The notes: generated by a model from the letters alone, not told the origin. Positions 1 to 8,946 are shown, numbered from the stretch's first letter. The stretch: DNA of 48,419 nucleotides from Chthoniobacterales bacterium (GCA_036569045.1 DATCRI010000062.1:1-48419); one strand, 5' to 3'. A program made the numbers and translations.

Positions 1-93
1 CCGGGAAACCGTCCGATATTTCTCGCAGGAGAAGAGAAAAGCCCGTCTCCGGGCCGGCCGTTCCCCTCCCCAAACCATCCACCCATCCCCGCC

Positions 94-846
94 ATGAGAC
101 CGCTTCTCTTCGAGAACTGCCGCTCCTACCTCCTCGCCCACGCCGCCCCGCCGCCGCCGGAGACGCCACCTCCGCCGCTTCGCGCGATCACGATCTCCCG
201 CCAAACCGGAGCTGGCGCGATCACCGTCGGGCGGCTCCTCATGAACGAATTCGAAAATCGTCCGGGCCACGATCCGCATCGCCCGTGGGCGGTCTTCGAC
301 CGGGAACTCGTGCAGCGCGTCCTGCGCGACCACAAACTTCCGTCGACGCTGGAGCCCTATCTGCCGGAGGACTCCCGCCCGAAGGTCATCGACGTCATCG
401 AAGACCTGCTGGGGATCCATCCGCCGAACTGGACCCTCGTCGAACACACGAAGCACACCATCCTTCGTCTTGCCGAGACGGGGAATGTCATCATCGTCGG
501 CCGCGGCGGAAACCTCGTCACGAAGAGCCTCGGCCACGTCTTTCATGTCCGCCTTGTCGCGCCAATCAATACCCGCGTCCGCCACATTCGGGATTACTAC
601 AACCTCAGCCAGGCCGATGCCGTGGACTTCATCAAAAAGGAAGACCGCGCCCGGGCTCGCTACATCCGCGAGCACTTCGCTGCCGATGTGGAGGATTCGC
701 TCCAGTATCACCTCACGATCAACACGGGCCTCATCGGATTCCCCCAGACTGCGCATCTCATCGCGGACGCGGTCTTGCAGACGATGTCCGCGTCACCCCC
801 GCGCAATTCAGGAGCCGTCATGGCCAATATCCGGAGAGTCGAATGA
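94..846 (+). CDS. Cytidylate kinase-like family protein
   Basis: A 250-residue soluble protein resembling the cytidylate-kinase-like (AAA/P-loop nucleotide kinase) family. Residues 31-41 read AITISRQTGAG, matching the start of the family's nucleotide-binding region, and a GRGGN motif lies near residues 136-140 followed by the conserved VFHVRLVAP strand. An Arg-rich stretch (KKEDRARARYIREHF) corresponds to the LID region that contacts phosphates. The P-loop is not a textbook GxxxxGKS, which is usual for this subgroup, whose substrate is not settled. The N-terminal 29 residues are proline-rich. The ATG at 94 has no Shine-Dalgarno sequence but follows a C-rich leader, as most genes here do. The family assignment is firm; CMP as substrate is not shown. 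Confidence 0.82.
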   Translation: MRPLLFENCRSYLLAHAAPPPPETPPPPLRAITISRQTGAGAITVGRLLMNEFENRPGHDPHRPWAVFDRELVQRVLRDHKLPSTLEPYLPEDSRPKVIDVIEDLLGIHPPNWTLVEHTKHTILRLAETGNVIIVGRGGNLVTKSLGHVFHVRLVAPINTRVRHIRDYYNLSQADAVDFIKKEDRARARYIREHFAADVEDSLQYHLTINTGLIGFPQTAHLIADAVLQTMSASPPRNSGAVMANIRRVE

Positions 847-901
847 TTCCGGTGGGAGAGAATCCGAACGAGATCAGCCTCCGCATTTCTCTTCCAAAAC
901 C

Positions 902-1165
902 ATGAAATCCCACGATTCATCCGACCTCGATGGCCACCTTCCCGCCTCGTCCCCGGCGCCGCGTCCCGGCCGATCCATTCGCGCAGATCGCAGTGTGAAG
1001 TTCAGCGTGAGCATGCCGACTGATCTCGTAAACTTCCTCGATTCCCGGTGCGTGGCCTTCCGCACGGGACGCAGCGAGTTTCTGCAACTTATCGTGGATG
1101 CCGAGCGCGACCACCCGCGCCGCGAATTCACGAAACGCGCCCGCACCGCGACTCGCACCGCTTAG
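902..1165 (+). CDS. Small ribbon-helix-helix-like protein
   Basis: An 87-residue protein starting 55 bases after the kinase-like gene. Its central part (SVKFSVSMPTDLVNFLDSRC, then GRSEFLQLIVDAE) has the pattern of a ribbon-helix-helix DNA-binding domain: a short beta strand with alternating residues, then two helices with the second beginning at GRSEF. The N-terminal 35 residues are Ser/Pro-rich and probably disordered, and the C-terminus is basic (TKRARTATRTA). The open frame extends far upstream, but that part overlaps the kinase gene in another frame, so the ATG at 902 is preferred. No toxin partner is visible next to it. A CopG/Arc-type regulator is the best guess; targets are unknown. 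Confidence 0.6.
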   Translation: MKSHDSSDLDGHLPASSPAPRPGRSIRADRSVKFSVSMPTDLVNFLDSRCVAFRTGRSEFLQLIVDAERDHPRREFTKRARTATRTA

Positions 1166-1196
1166 GCAACGTTCTCCCGAAATCTCGGAAAAAGAG

Positions 1197-1268
1197 AGCC
1201 GATGGCCGGATTTGAACCGGCGACCCGCTCATTACGAATGAGCTGCTCTACCCCTGAGCTACATCGGC
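1197..1268 (-). tRNA. tRNA-Thr (anticodon CGT)
   Basis: On the minus strand a complete cloverleaf can be folded. The acceptor stem is GCCGATG/CATCGGC with T as discriminator, the D arm is GCTC-AGGGGTA-GAGC, the anticodon stem is GCTCA/TGAGC around loop TTCGTAA (anticodon CGT), and the T arm contains GGTTCAAATCC. The 3' CCA is not encoded. Anticodon CGT reads ACG threonine codons. It stands alone between the small regulator gene and lpxA. Confidence 0.96.
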
Positions 1269-1350
1269 GTGACGTCCGATCCTTCGCAGATCGGGACTGG
1301 AAAGAATGCACGGTCTGCGCCCGCGCTCAATCATAAATTGCGACGAAACG

Positions 1351-2160
1351 CTACTCGTCGGCTTCCACGTGGGCGGCGTCGGCGCCAATCGCCGCGCACA
1401 AGCCCTTGCGTCCGCGCACCTTCACGAAGTCGAGGAAGCGCCTGCCCTCCGGCCCCCACTCCATCTCGAGGCTCTTCTCGATGGCCTGGCTTACGTTCAT
1501 CCCGCTCCGATAAATCAGATTGTAGGCGCGCTTCACGTCCTGGCGGGCCTCGGCGCCGAGCCCCTTGCGACGCATCCCCACGGCATTGATGCCGCAAATG
1601 ACGTTGATGATCTTCCCGACCGTGAACGGCGGGACATCCTTGCTCCATGCGGTGCCGCCACGGATCATCGTCATGTCGCCGACGCGGATGAGCTGGTGAA
1701 ACACCGCGCCGCCGCCGAGCACGACGTCGCTGCCGACCTGCACGTAGCCAGCGAGCAGGCAGTTGTTCGCGATTACGTTGCGGTCACCGATCTCGACATT
1801 GTGGCCGGCGTGAACGCCGACCATGAGGAGGTTGCCGTTGCCAATGCGCGTGGCGGTGCCGGCCTTCGTGCCGCGGTGAATCGTCACGTATTCGCGCAGG
1901 ACATTGTCGTCGCCGATCACCACTTCGCTCGGAATCGATTCATCGTGGGCGAAATCCTGCGGAGCGGCGCCGATCACCGCGCCGTAGCCGACGAGGTTGC
2001 GAGCGCCAAGGGTCACGCGACTCGTGAGGATCGCGCGGGCCTGGATCGTGCAGTCGTCCCCGATCGTCACTTCGTCCTCGATCACCGCTCCCGGGCCGAT
2101 GGTGATATTTTTGCCCAGACGGGCGCGGGGGCTGACGATGGCGGTGGGATGAATATTCAT
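1351..2160 (-). CDS. lpxA: Acyl-ACP--UDP-N-acetylglucosamine O-acyltransferase
   Basis: A 269-residue left-handed beta-helix acyltransferase that would catalyse the first step of lipid A synthesis (3-O-acylation of UDP-GlcNAc) in the cytosol. Hexapeptide repeats run through residues 1-180 (for example IVSPRARLGKNITIGPGAVI). The LpxA signature segments are present: AAPQDF at 65-70, REYVTIHRGT at 89-98, VGVHAGHNVEIG at 115-125 with His117 and the catalytic-equivalent His120, VFHQ at 153-156 and DVPPF at 175-179. The C-terminal region RRKGLGAEARQDVKRAYNLIYR is typical of the helical domain. The usual AGH after the catalytic strand reads AGY here (Tyr139). Length is near the usual 255-265 residues. 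It implies an LPS-bearing outer membrane. It is monocistronic in this window. Confidence 0.93.
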   Translation of the reverse strand: MNIHPTAIVSPRARLGKNITIGPGAVIEDEVTIGDDCTIQARAILTSRVTLGARNLVGYGAVIGAAPQDFAHDESIPSEVVIGDDNVLREYVTIHRGTKAGTATRIGNGNLLMVGVHAGHNVEIGDRNVIANNCLLAGYVQVGSDVVLGGGAVFHQLIRVGDMTMIRGGTAWSKDVPPFTVGKIINVICGINAVGMRRKGLGAEARQDVKRAYNLIYRSGMNVSQAIEKSLEMEWGPEGRRFLDFVKVRGRKGLCAAIGADAAHVEADE

Positions 2161-2315
2161 GAACGACGGAATTCCCGGCGACAGACCGAACTCCGGCTGC
2201 CACGGCGGGGAACGAAGACATCGGCTGCTTTGCCTGGAGTGTCAAATCCCGAGCATCGCCCTCCGTTGAGAGAAAGCATTTCCAAGCCGTCCCCGGCTTG
2301 CTATGACGCCCATCC

Positions 2316-2936
2316 ATGGGCTGCCAGATTGTGGATCATCCGTTGGTGCGTGCGAAACTGACCGTGCTGCGCGATGCGGCGACGCCCTTGCAAGGTTTTC
2401 GCGATGCGTTGCACGAGTTGAGCCTCCTCGTGGGTTACGAGGCGCTCCGCGATCTCGAAGAAGAGACGTTCACCGTTCCCACGCCCCTGCAGCCCGCCCG
2501 GGGAGCGCGCATTCGCGACGCCATCTTCCTCATGCCGATCCTCCGCGCAGGTCTGGGCATGGCCGAGGCGCTCTCGGAATTGCTGCCCGATGCCCCCGTC
2601 GGCCACATCGGCATGTTTCGCGACGAACTCACGCTCGAGCCACGGCCCTACTACCTGCGCGTGCCTCCCGGCATCGCCGAGGCCAATGTCGTGTGCGTCG
2701 ATCCGATGCTGGCCACTGGCAACAGCGCCGTCTCGGCAATCGACCAGCTCAAGAAGGCGGGCGCGAAGCGGCTGCGCCTCGTGTGCGTGGTCGGATGCCC
2801 CCAGGGCGTCGAGCGCATGCTCTCCGCGCATCCCGACGTGCCAATCTATCTCGCCGCGATCGATGACGGACTCAACGAGCGCGGCTACATCGTGCCGGGC
2901 CTCGGCGACGCCGGCGACCGCTATTACGGCACGTAG
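2316..2936 (+). CDS. upp: Uracil phosphoribosyltransferase
   Basis: A 206-residue cytosolic enzyme that converts uracil plus PRPP to UMP in pyrimidine salvage. The type I PRPP-binding loop is seen as VVCVDPMLATGNSA near residues 125-138, preceded by the conserved MPILRAGLGM segment (about 73-82). The uracil-binding C-terminus YIVPGLGDAGDRYYGT ends the protein, as in all Upp proteins. Length matches the family (about 208). The ATG at 2316 follows a C-rich leader without a Shine-Dalgarno sequence. The gene ends five bases before the convergent lipoprotein gene, leaving no room for a dedicated terminator. Confidence 0.97.
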   Translation: MGCQIVDHPLVRAKLTVLRDAATPLQGFRDALHELSLLVGYEALRDLEEETFTVPTPLQPARGARIRDAIFLMPILRAGLGMAEALSELLPDAPVGHIGMFRDELTLEPRPYYLRVPPGIAEANVVCVDPMLATGNSAVSAIDQLKKAGAKRLRLVCVVGCPQGVERMLSAHPDVPIYLAAIDDGLNERGYIVPGLGDAGDRYYGT

Positions 2937-2941
2937 GCCGA

Positions 2942-3424
2942 TTACATCGGCGGCGCAAGAATGCGCACCTTGGGATCGGCCTGCCGGGCGGAGCTGAAGA
3001 TCAGGGGCGGATTCGTCGAACGCACCTCGTAACCCGTCAGCACGAATTCCGGATAGATCGTGTCGCTGGCCGGCTCATACACCCGGTCGCCCGAGAAATA
3101 GCCGCGCAGGGTGTATTCGAAATTATTGTCCGCGCCGAGGCGGCCCTGCTGGCGATCCGGCGCGAGCGTCTTCTGCTCGTTCATCATCACGAGCTTCGCC
3201 GTGCTCCAGGGTTTGCCCGGTTCGCGCACCCAGCCCCACATCTTGTAGTCCACCTTGTAGAAGCGGCGGCCGATGAAATAGTCGCCCGGCGTCTCCGCCC
3301 GGATGGCGGCATTCATCGCCTCGCGACGCGCGGCCTGCTCGGACTGCATCGTTTCGCAGCCGGGCAGCACCACGGCAAGGAGGACGGCGACAACGACGAC
3401 GGAAATACGACGGAAGGCTTTCAT
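2942..3424 (-). CDS. Putative lipoprotein of unknown function
   Basis: A 160-residue protein whose first 22 residues form a lipoprotein signal: basic MKAFRR, a hydrophobic core of valines and leucines, and a lipobox LPGC, so the mature protein would start with a lipidated Cys. I chose the ATG at 3424 because it puts the signal at the N-terminus; the frame stays open upstream only by chance. The mature part contains YKMWGWVREPGKPW and a beta-rich region with aromatic residues (TLRGYFSGDRVYEPASDT). I do not recognise a named family. It follows the methyltransferase gene by 35 bases on the same strand and is probably cotranscribed. Confidence 0.78.
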   Translation of the reverse strand: MKAFRRISVVVVAVLLAVVLPGCETMQSEQAARREAMNAAIRAETPGDYFIGRRFYKVDYKMWGWVREPGKPWSTAKLVMMNEQKTLAPDRQQGRLGADNNFEYTLRGYFSGDRVYEPASDTIYPEFVLTGYEVRSTNPPLIFSSARQADPKVRILAPPM

Positions 3425-3459
3425 GAAATCGGGCAATGCAACGGCTTCGTCAGGCAACC

Positions 3460-4218
3460 TCAACGCTTGCGCATGAGCCAGTAAATTTCGCCGGGCCACC
3501 ACGGGAACGCTCCCCCCCAGCGGAGGTTGAATCGCATCCACGCCGCGGAATTTTCCAGCGAGCTGCCCTTGCTGCGCATGAGAAACGCGCCGCTGACGAA
3601 TTCCGTCGTGCAGCCGGCCGCCTCGCCCATCTTGCGGACGCGCTCGGGCGAAAACACGCTCACGTGGCCCATCGGGCCGGCGGTCTTCCGGACGGAGGCC
3701 TGCCGCGTCGCGACGAGGAAGTCCGGAAGCACCGGGAATCCTCCGATGAGGACGCCGCCCGGGCGGATGCGCCTGGCAATCTTCGCGAGCACCGCCTCCG
3801 GCTCGAACAAATGCTCGAGCACGTGCAGGAGCACCGCGGCATCGTAATCACGCGGCAGGTCGAAGGCGGGATCCTCGAGATTCGCCTCGAAGAAGTCGTC
3901 GTAGCCGGCCTTGCGGAGTTTCTCCGTGAGCATCACCGCGTCCACGGCGGTCCAGGTGCCCAGGGCCGGCACCACCGGCGCGGACCGGACAAATTCCAGG
4001 AACTGGCCGGTGTGCACGCCGATCTCGGCGACATCCAGCGGGCGGCCGGCGCGCCCGGCTTCCACGCGCAGCAGATGGTAGCCGAACCAGTAGCGAAGCA
4101 GGCGGATCGGGTAGCGAACGGACTTCGCCTCCTTCGGCATTCCGAAGCGCTTCGTGCGCACCACGGGATTGTCGGCGAGAAAATCGATGTCCCAGTCGAG
4201 GGGCTGATAGGCTTTCAA
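3460..4218 (-). CDS. SAM-dependent methyltransferase (class I)
   Basis: A 252-residue protein with a Rossmann-type methyltransferase core. [14 protein letters not shown] (about residues 82-95) is motif I for SAM binding, [17 protein letters not shown] (about 130-146) is the acidic post-motif with the HVLEH signature of Methyltransf_11/23-like enzymes, and [12 protein letters not shown] (about 156-167) is the RPGG strand. The C-terminal part carries [16 protein letters not shown]. The substrate is not predictable; such genes often act on sugars or lipids of surface polymers. It is upstream of, and probably cotranscribed with, the lipoprotein gene. Confidence 0.8.
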   Translation of the reverse strand: MKAYQPLDWDIDFLADNPVVRTKRFGMPKEAKSVRYPIRLLRYWFGYHLLRVEAGRAGRPLDVAEIGVHTGQFLEFVRSAPVVPALGTWTAVDAVMLTEKLRKAGYDDFFEANLEDPAFDLPRDYDAAVLLHVLEHLFEPEAVLAKIARRIRPGGVLIGGFPVLPDFLVATRQASVRKTAGPMGHVSVFSPERVRKMGEAAGCTTEFVSGAFLMRSKGSSLENSAAWMRFNLRWGGAFPWWPGEIYWLMRKR

Positions 4219-4282
4219 GGGCAGGCATCCTGCGAAGCTGCTCGCAGGCGGTCAAGTTTCGCCTCACATGCGATTCCCCTGC

Positions 4283-4498
4283 ATGGATCACATCTACAAA
4301 AAAATCGAATTGGTCGGCAGTTCTTCCGAGGGCATCGAGAAGGCCGTCGAAAATGCCCTCGCCCGCGCGGCGACCTCGATCCGCAACCTGCGCTGGTTCG
4401 AGATCGTCGAGACCCGCGGCCACATCGAGGATGGCCGGATCGCGCACTGGCAGGTGACGATCAAAGCCGGCTTCACGCTCGACGCGTGCGACGCGTGA
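4283..4498 (+). CDS. Dodecin family flavin-binding protein
   Basis: A 71-residue protein from the ATG at 4283 (an ATG at 4268 would add five residues). The sequence follows the dodecin pattern: [11 protein letters not shown] at the N-terminus, [13 protein letters not shown] in the single helix, then [13 protein letters not shown], where the Trp is the residue that stacks on bound flavin, and [11 protein letters not shown] at the end. Dodecins assemble into hollow 12-mers that store or buffer flavins. The start at 4283 gives the usual length of 65-72. It ends four bases from the convergent DUF5069 gene. Confidence 0.93.
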   Translation: MDHIYKKIELVGSSSEGIEKAVENALARAATSIRNLRWFEIVETRGHIEDGRIAHWQVTIKAGFTLDACDA

Positions 4499-4502
4499 TC
4501 GC

Positions 4503-4934
4503 TCAGGCCGCCTTGCCGCCGGTCGGTCGACCTTCGTCCGCGTCGATGTAGTCGAACATCACGACAATGTCGTCGCGGTCGGAGAAGCCGCTCTCCGCCT
4601 TGCGCTCGATGAGCTTCGCCACGACCTCGTCGTTCCAGCCGCGCTTGCGCATGAAATCGCTCCAGACCTCGACCTGCTCCTCCGTCGGGCGAAAGCCCTG
4701 CGAGAAACACCACTCGAGCACGGCGGCATCGTCGAGCCCCTCGCGCACGCGGGCGACGACATCGGCGTAGTCGACCTGCAGAAATTTGCAGCATCGATCG
4801 TCGAAGCTGATGCCCAGATTGGGACGCAGATCCTCGCGGAGTTCCCCGGCATCATTCAGCCGGATTTTTTCGAGCATGCGCCGAAAATAGACGATGCCTT
4901 CGATGCGGGCGTAGGGCGAACAGGGAACCTTCAT
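4503..4934 (-). CDS. DUF5069 domain-containing protein
   Basis: A 143-residue soluble protein of the DUF5069 family. Characteristic pieces are SPYARIEGIVYFRRMLEKIRL (about residues 6-26), LGISFDDRCCKFLQVDYADV (about 39-58) and DFMRKRGWNDE (about 92-102). Its ATG overlaps the stop codon of lspA by four bases (positions 4931-4934), so the two are translationally coupled and belong to the ileS-lspA-DUF5069 operon. Biochemical function is unknown; the family is frequent in Verrucomicrobiota and Planctomycetota, which supports the taxonomic guess. Confidence 0.85.
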   Translation of the reverse strand: MKVPCSPYARIEGIVYFRRMLEKIRLNDAGELREDLRPNLGISFDDRCCKFLQVDYADVVARVREGLDDAAVLEWCFSQGFRPTEEQVEVWSDFMRKRGWNDEVVAKLIERKAESGFSDRDDIVVMFDYIDADEGRPTGGKAA

Positions 4935-5419
4935 GGCTGGGCAGTATCCGGCGCGGCGGGCTTTTTTTCAAATAACGAACTGAGGATGAATATGACCGCT
5001 GCCACGCAGATGCAGGAGTCGGCGATGTTGAAGGCCGGCCACGGACTGGCGAATGGCACGTGGAGGTCGAAGAGCAGGAAATCGACGACGTAGCCGTGCA
5101 GCAGACGGTCGGTGAGATTCCCGAGGATGCCAGCCGCGAGCAGCGCCGCACCGAGGGCCATCCACCGGTCGCTGAACGCGCCGCGCCGGGCAAAAATGGC
5201 CAGCGCGATCAGGGCGACGCTCGAGAGCCCGATGAAGAACGCGTTGTTGTTCGAGAGCAGGCTGAACGCCGCGCCGGTATTGTGCCACTGGACGAGCGTG
5301 AAGAAATCCGGAATCACCGGCCGCGGGTGGTCCGGGCTGATGAAATGCAGCACGAGCGCCTTCGTCAACTGATCGAGCAGGTAAAGCGGCAGCGTCACGC
5401 CGAGGAGGAGACGGATCAT
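4931..5419 (-). CDS. lspA: Lipoprotein signal peptidase (signal peptidase II)
   Basis: A 162-residue inner-membrane aspartyl peptidase that removes signal peptides from prolipoproteins. Four hydrophobic segments are visible, beginning with MIRLLLGVTLPLYLLDQLTK. The two catalytic Asp regions are present as GNLTDRLLHGYVVDFLLF and AFNIADSCICVA. The ATG at 5419 is chosen because upstream in-frame residues are basic, non-membrane and lie inside ileS. The start overlaps the ileS stop by four bases (5416-5419) and the stop overlaps the DUF5069 start. Adjacency to ileS is a widespread arrangement. Several lipoproteins encoded in this window are candidate substrates. Confidence 0.95.
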   Translation of the reverse strand: MIRLLLGVTLPLYLLDQLTKALVLHFISPDHPRPVIPDFFTLVQWHNTGAAFSLLSNNNAFFIGLSSVALIALAIFARRGAFSDRWMALGAALLAAGILGNLTDRLLHGYVVDFLLFDLHVPFASPWPAFNIADSCICVAAVIFILSSLFEKKPAAPDTAQP

Positions 5420-8133
5420 GCCGGCACCACCTCCGCGCAGCGGTCGCAGAGATCGTCGTGAGCGGCGTCCGCTCCCACGCTCGGCACATAGCGCCAGCAA
5501 CGGGCGCAGCCGGTGTGGCTCGATTTCGCAACGGAGGCCGCGACCTCGTCACCGGCGACGAACTGCAGCTCGCTGATGATGAAAAACTCCTCGAGCTCGG
5601 CGCGATCGGCCTCGAGCCGGGCAATCTGCCCGGCCGGCGCCGTGAGCATGACCGTGGCCTCGAGCGACTTCGCGATCGTCTTCGCCTGGCGGGCGGGCTC
5701 GACGGCCTGCTGATAAACCGCGGCGCGCAGCTTCAGCCACTCGTCCACGCGCTGCTCGAGGGCCTCGTCGCGGAGCGCGGCGTCGACCTCCGGGAAGTGC
5801 TCGAGATGAATGCTCGTGGTGTGGCCTCCGAACGTCCATGCCTCGTCGGCGGTGAAGGCGAGGATCGGCGCGAGCAACCGCGTAACCGCGTCGAAGCACG
5901 TGCGCATCACGGTCTGCGTGGCGCGGCGGCGCGGGGAATTCGCGGCGTCGCAGTAAAGGCGATCCTTGGTCACGTCGACGTAAAGCGCGCTGAGGTCGAC
6001 GGTGCAGAACTGGTTCAGCGTGTCGAAGACGGTGCGGAATTCGTAGGCCTCGTAGGCCGCGCGGCATTTCGCGATGACCTCCTGGAGGCGGCTGAGCATC
6101 CAGCGGTCGATGATGGTGGCGCCGGAGAGATCGTCACCGGAGAAGCCTTCGAGATTCGCGAGCAGGATGCGCAGGATGTTGCGGAAGCCGCGGTAGCGCT
6201 CGGCGACCTGCTTGAAGACGTCTTCACCGAAGGGCACCTCGTCGGTGTAGTTCACCGTGGAGACCCACAGGCGCAGGATGTCGGCGCCGTATTGGTTGAT
6301 GAAATGCTCGGCATTCATCGGCTTCGCGTAAGTCCCCTGCTCCGACTTGGAGACCTTCTTGCGCGTGTCCTTGTCGACGACGAAGCCGTGCGTGATGACG
6401 GTGCGGTAGGGCGCGCGGCCGTGGAGCGCGATGCTCGTCATGAGCGAGCTCTGGAACCAGCCGCGGTGCTGATCGGTGGCCTCGAGATAAACGTCGGCCA
6501 CGGACGAGCCGCCGAGCTCGGGACGCTTCGCGGTGACGGCGGTGTGGGACACGCCGGAGTCGATCCAGACGTCGAGCGTGTCGTTGCGGCGGGTCGTGCC
6601 GGCGGGCAGGCCGAGCATTTCCGCCCACGCGGCGTCGTCCTTTTCGAACCAGTAATTCGTGCCGTGCTGCTCGACGAGGTCGGCGACCCGGCGGGCGAGG
6701 TCCGCGTCGAGGATCGGCGCGCCGGCGGCATCGTAAAACACCGGGAGCGGAACGCCCCAGGTGCGCTGGCGCGAGATACACCAGTCGGGCCGGGCTTCCA
6801 CGGTGCCGTAGATGCGATTGCGGCCCCAATGCGGCAGCCACGTGACACCGTCGATGGCCGAGAGCGCGTCGCCGCGAATGGCGTCGATTTTGATGAAGAA
6901 CTGCTCCACCGCGCGGAAGACGACCGGCGTCTTCGAGCGCCAGCAATGGGGGTAGCTGTGAAGGTATTTCCGCTCGCCGAGGAGCGCCTTGATTTCACGC
7001 AGGTGCGCCACGACATCGGCGTTCGCGTCGAAGACATATTTGCCGGTCCATGCGGGCATGCCGGCTTCCTCGGTGAGACGGCCGGCGTCATCGACGGGCG
7101 AAAGGATCGGCAGACCGTGCTGGCGCCCGGCGATGTAGTCGTCCGCACCGTGGCCGGGCGCAATGTGCACCTGGCCGGTGCCGGTATCCATCGTCACGAA
7201 GTCCGCCGTGATCACGCGTGACGTCCGATCGAGAAACGGATGTTTTGCCTCGAGGCCGGCGAGTTCCTCCCCGCGCACGGTGGCGACTTCGCCGAAGATC
7301 TGCAGCTCGGCTTCCTTCGCAAAGGCCTCGAGCAACGGCCGCGCGATGAAAAAGTCCTCCGCCCAGCCGTCGCGACCGAGCGTGACGAGCACGTATTCCT
7401 GCTGCGGCGAGACCGCGATGGCGACATTCGCGGGCAGCGTCCACGGCGTGGTGGTCCAGATCACCAGGTTCGCCCGGCCCGCGAGCGGACCGGTGACGAG
7501 CGGGAATTTCACGTAGATCGCCGGGTCGGTGCGATCGGCGTATTCGACCTCGGCTTCGGCGAGCGCGGTCTGCGCGCCGGTGCTCCAGTAGACGGGTTTT
7601 TTCGACTGGTAGACGAGTCCCTTTTCGACGAAGCTGGCGAACGCGCGGATGATTTCGGCCTCGTAGCCGGGATCGAGCGTGAGATACGGCTCGTCCCACG
7701 TGCCGAAGACGCCAAGGCGGCGGAACTGGCCGCGCTGCACGTCGATGAATTTCCGCGCATATTCCTCCGAGCGGCGACGCACCTCCACCGGCGAGAGCCC
7801 CCGGGATTCCTTCACGACCTTGAACTCGATCGGCAGGCCGTGGCAGTCCCACCCTGGCACGAACGGCGCGCGGAACCCGAGCATCGAGCGCGACTTCACG
7901 ATCAAATCCTTCAGCACCTTGTTCAGCGCGGTGCCCATATGCACGTCGCCGTTCGCAAAGGGAGGACCGTCGTGCAGCACGAAGAGCGGCGCATCGGCGC
8001 GGGCGGCCTGAATCTGCTCGTAAAGCCTGGCTGCCTCCCATTTCGCAAGCATCTCCGGCTCGCGGGTCGCAAGGCCCGCCTTCATCGGAAAATCGGTCTT
8101 CGGCAGGTTCAGCGTGTTCTTGTAGTCGCTCAT
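5416..8133 (-). CDS. ileS: Isoleucine--tRNA ligase
   Basis: A 905-residue class I aminoacyl-tRNA synthetase that charges tRNA-Ile. The HIGH-type motif is GDVHMG near residues 62-67 after the hallmark LHDGPPFANG. The KMSKS motif is KVSKS near residues 593-597. WDCHGLPIE and the editing-domain motif TTTPWTLPANVAI are present. The C-terminus has the zinc-binding pair CARCWRY (about 872) and CDRCAEV seen in the eubacterial type. The ATG at 8133 (MSDYKNTLNLPKTDFPM) fits the family start better than an upstream GTG at 8157. It is the first gene of the operon with lspA and the DUF5069 gene. Confidence 0.98.
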   Translation of the reverse strand: MSDYKNTLNLPKTDFPMKAGLATREPEMLAKWEAARLYEQIQAARADAPLFVLHDGPPFANGDVHMGTALNKVLKDLIVKSRSMLGFRAPFVPGWDCHGLPIEFKVVKESRGLSPVEVRRRSEEYARKFIDVQRGQFRRLGVFGTWDEPYLTLDPGYEAEIIRAFASFVEKGLVYQSKKPVYWSTGAQTALAEAEVEYADRTDPAIYVKFPLVTGPLAGRANLVIWTTTPWTLPANVAIAVSPQQEYVLVTLGRDGWAEDFFIARPLLEAFAKEAELQIFGEVATVRGEELAGLEAKHPFLDRTSRVITADFVTMDTGTGQVHIAPGHGADDYIAGRQHGLPILSPVDDAGRLTEEAGMPAWTGKYVFDANADVVAHLREIKALLGERKYLHSYPHCWRSKTPVVFRAVEQFFIKIDAIRGDALSAIDGVTWLPHWGRNRIYGTVEARPDWCISRQRTWGVPLPVFYDAAGAPILDADLARRVADLVEQHGTNYWFEKDDAAWAEMLGLPAGTTRRNDTLDVWIDSGVSHTAVTAKRPELGGSSVADVYLEATDQHRGWFQSSLMTSIALHGRAPYRTVITHGFVVDKDTRKKVSKSEQGTYAKPMNAEHFINQYGADILRLWVSTVNYTDEVPFGEDVFKQVAERYRGFRNILRILLANLEGFSGDDLSGATIIDRWMLSRLQEVIAKCRAAYEAYEFRTVFDTLNQFCTVDLSALYVDVTKDRLYCDAANSPRRRATQTVMRTCFDAVTRLLAPILAFTADEAWTFGGHTTSIHLEHFPEVDAALRDEALEQRVDEWLKLRAAVYQQAVEPARQAKTIAKSLEATVMLTAPAGQIARLEADRAELEEFFIISELQFVAGDEVAASVAKSSHTGCARCWRYVPSVGADAAHDDLCDRCAEVVPA

Positions 8134-8269
8134 CGAGAAAACCGCCTTGGATACCATTCGCCCGGGTCGGGGTCAATCCAACCGCCATTTTTCTCTGTAA
8201 ATCCTCCGGAATACATCAACTGTCTCTACGGTGTATAAAAATCTACTTGCGTGGATTGCAGACTCTGCA

Positions 8270-8713
8270 ATGATGCGCTTCGTCATGTGGATTGCCACGC
8301 CTCAGTCGAAAACTTCTCTGGAGAGACCGCCCCGGACTCATCTCAAGTGGCTGTTTTCGATTCAGCTGATCGTGGTGTCGGTGCTCTATTCGGTTTCCGT
8401 GCTCTACAACAATGCCCGGTCGAATCCCCACGGCGTCGAGACGATTCAGGATTTCTACGCCCGCTACGGGAATCCGCCTCAGGTCGAGACCTTCACGATC
8501 AATGGCCGCACGTATTATCGGGTGATCGGTGAAATCACCGCTCCCCTCGCCCTCCCCAATGGCGCGCCGCAATACATTTTCAACGCGTCGGGCCGCCTCG
8601 TGGACTGGACTCCCGCCGTGAAGAACGACCCGGATTTCGTCGCTCGCTGGAGCGACAACACGGCCAAGGAAATGGTCGTTTCGCATTTCCTCGAGCAATT
8701 CCCGCCGAACTGA
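8270..8713 (+). CDS. Small membrane protein of unknown function
   Basis: About 147 residues from the ATG at 8270. A GTG at 8231 would add 13 residues but lies on a TATAAA-like stretch and is less convincing. One transmembrane helix is visible (LKWLFSIQLIVVSVLYSVSVLY) after a short cytosolic N-terminus, followed by a soluble domain of about 100 residues containing DFYARYGNPPQVETFTING and APQYIFNASGRLVDW. That topology suggests a membrane-anchored domain on the outer face. No named family is recognised. It is transcribed divergently from ileS across a short intergenic region. Confidence 0.65.
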   Translation: MMRFVMWIATPQSKTSLERPPRTHLKWLFSIQLIVVSVLYSVSVLYNNARSNPHGVETIQDFYARYGNPPQVETFTINGRTYYRVIGEITAPLALPNGAPQYIFNASGRLVDWTPAVKNDPDFVARWSDNTAKEMVVSHFLEQFPPN

Positions 8714-8922
8714 ATCCATTTTCGGCACTGCCGACGTTCAAAGGATGCCACCATGCGGCCGGAAAACATTCTTTCGTTGCCGCGCGAATCGGAGGGATTT
8801 CCCCCCAGACAGTTCATGGGCGAGATACTGCCGCGTTTCCGTGCAAAACCTCGCGTTACCAACAGGGCAAATGCCGATTTTTCCGCGAATTCCTACTGAC
8901 GTTTCAGAGCGGTCCTGAAATC

Positions 8923-8942
8923 ATCGAGGTCACTCGATTTTT
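8923..8942 (+). promoter_or_regulatory. Hairpin with T-tract just before the giant secreted protein
   Basis: ATCGAG-GTCA-CTCGAT forms a six-base-pair stem with a four-base loop, followed by a run of T. It ends only a few bases before the ATG at 8947, so it could be a weak terminator or attenuator, or it could shape the ribosome-binding region. The rest of the intergenic stretch 8714-8922 shows no gene. Confidence 0.35.
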
Positions 8943-8946
8943 GAAA

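Noticed and set aside
470-901. N-terminal extension of the small ribbon-helix-helix-like gene
   Set aside because: It overlaps the kinase-like gene in another frame and has the composition of an out-of-frame reading.
8231-8269. GTG start for the small membrane protein
   Set aside because: It lies on a TATAAA sequence that looks more like promoter than coding, and the internal ATG gives a normal membrane-protein start.
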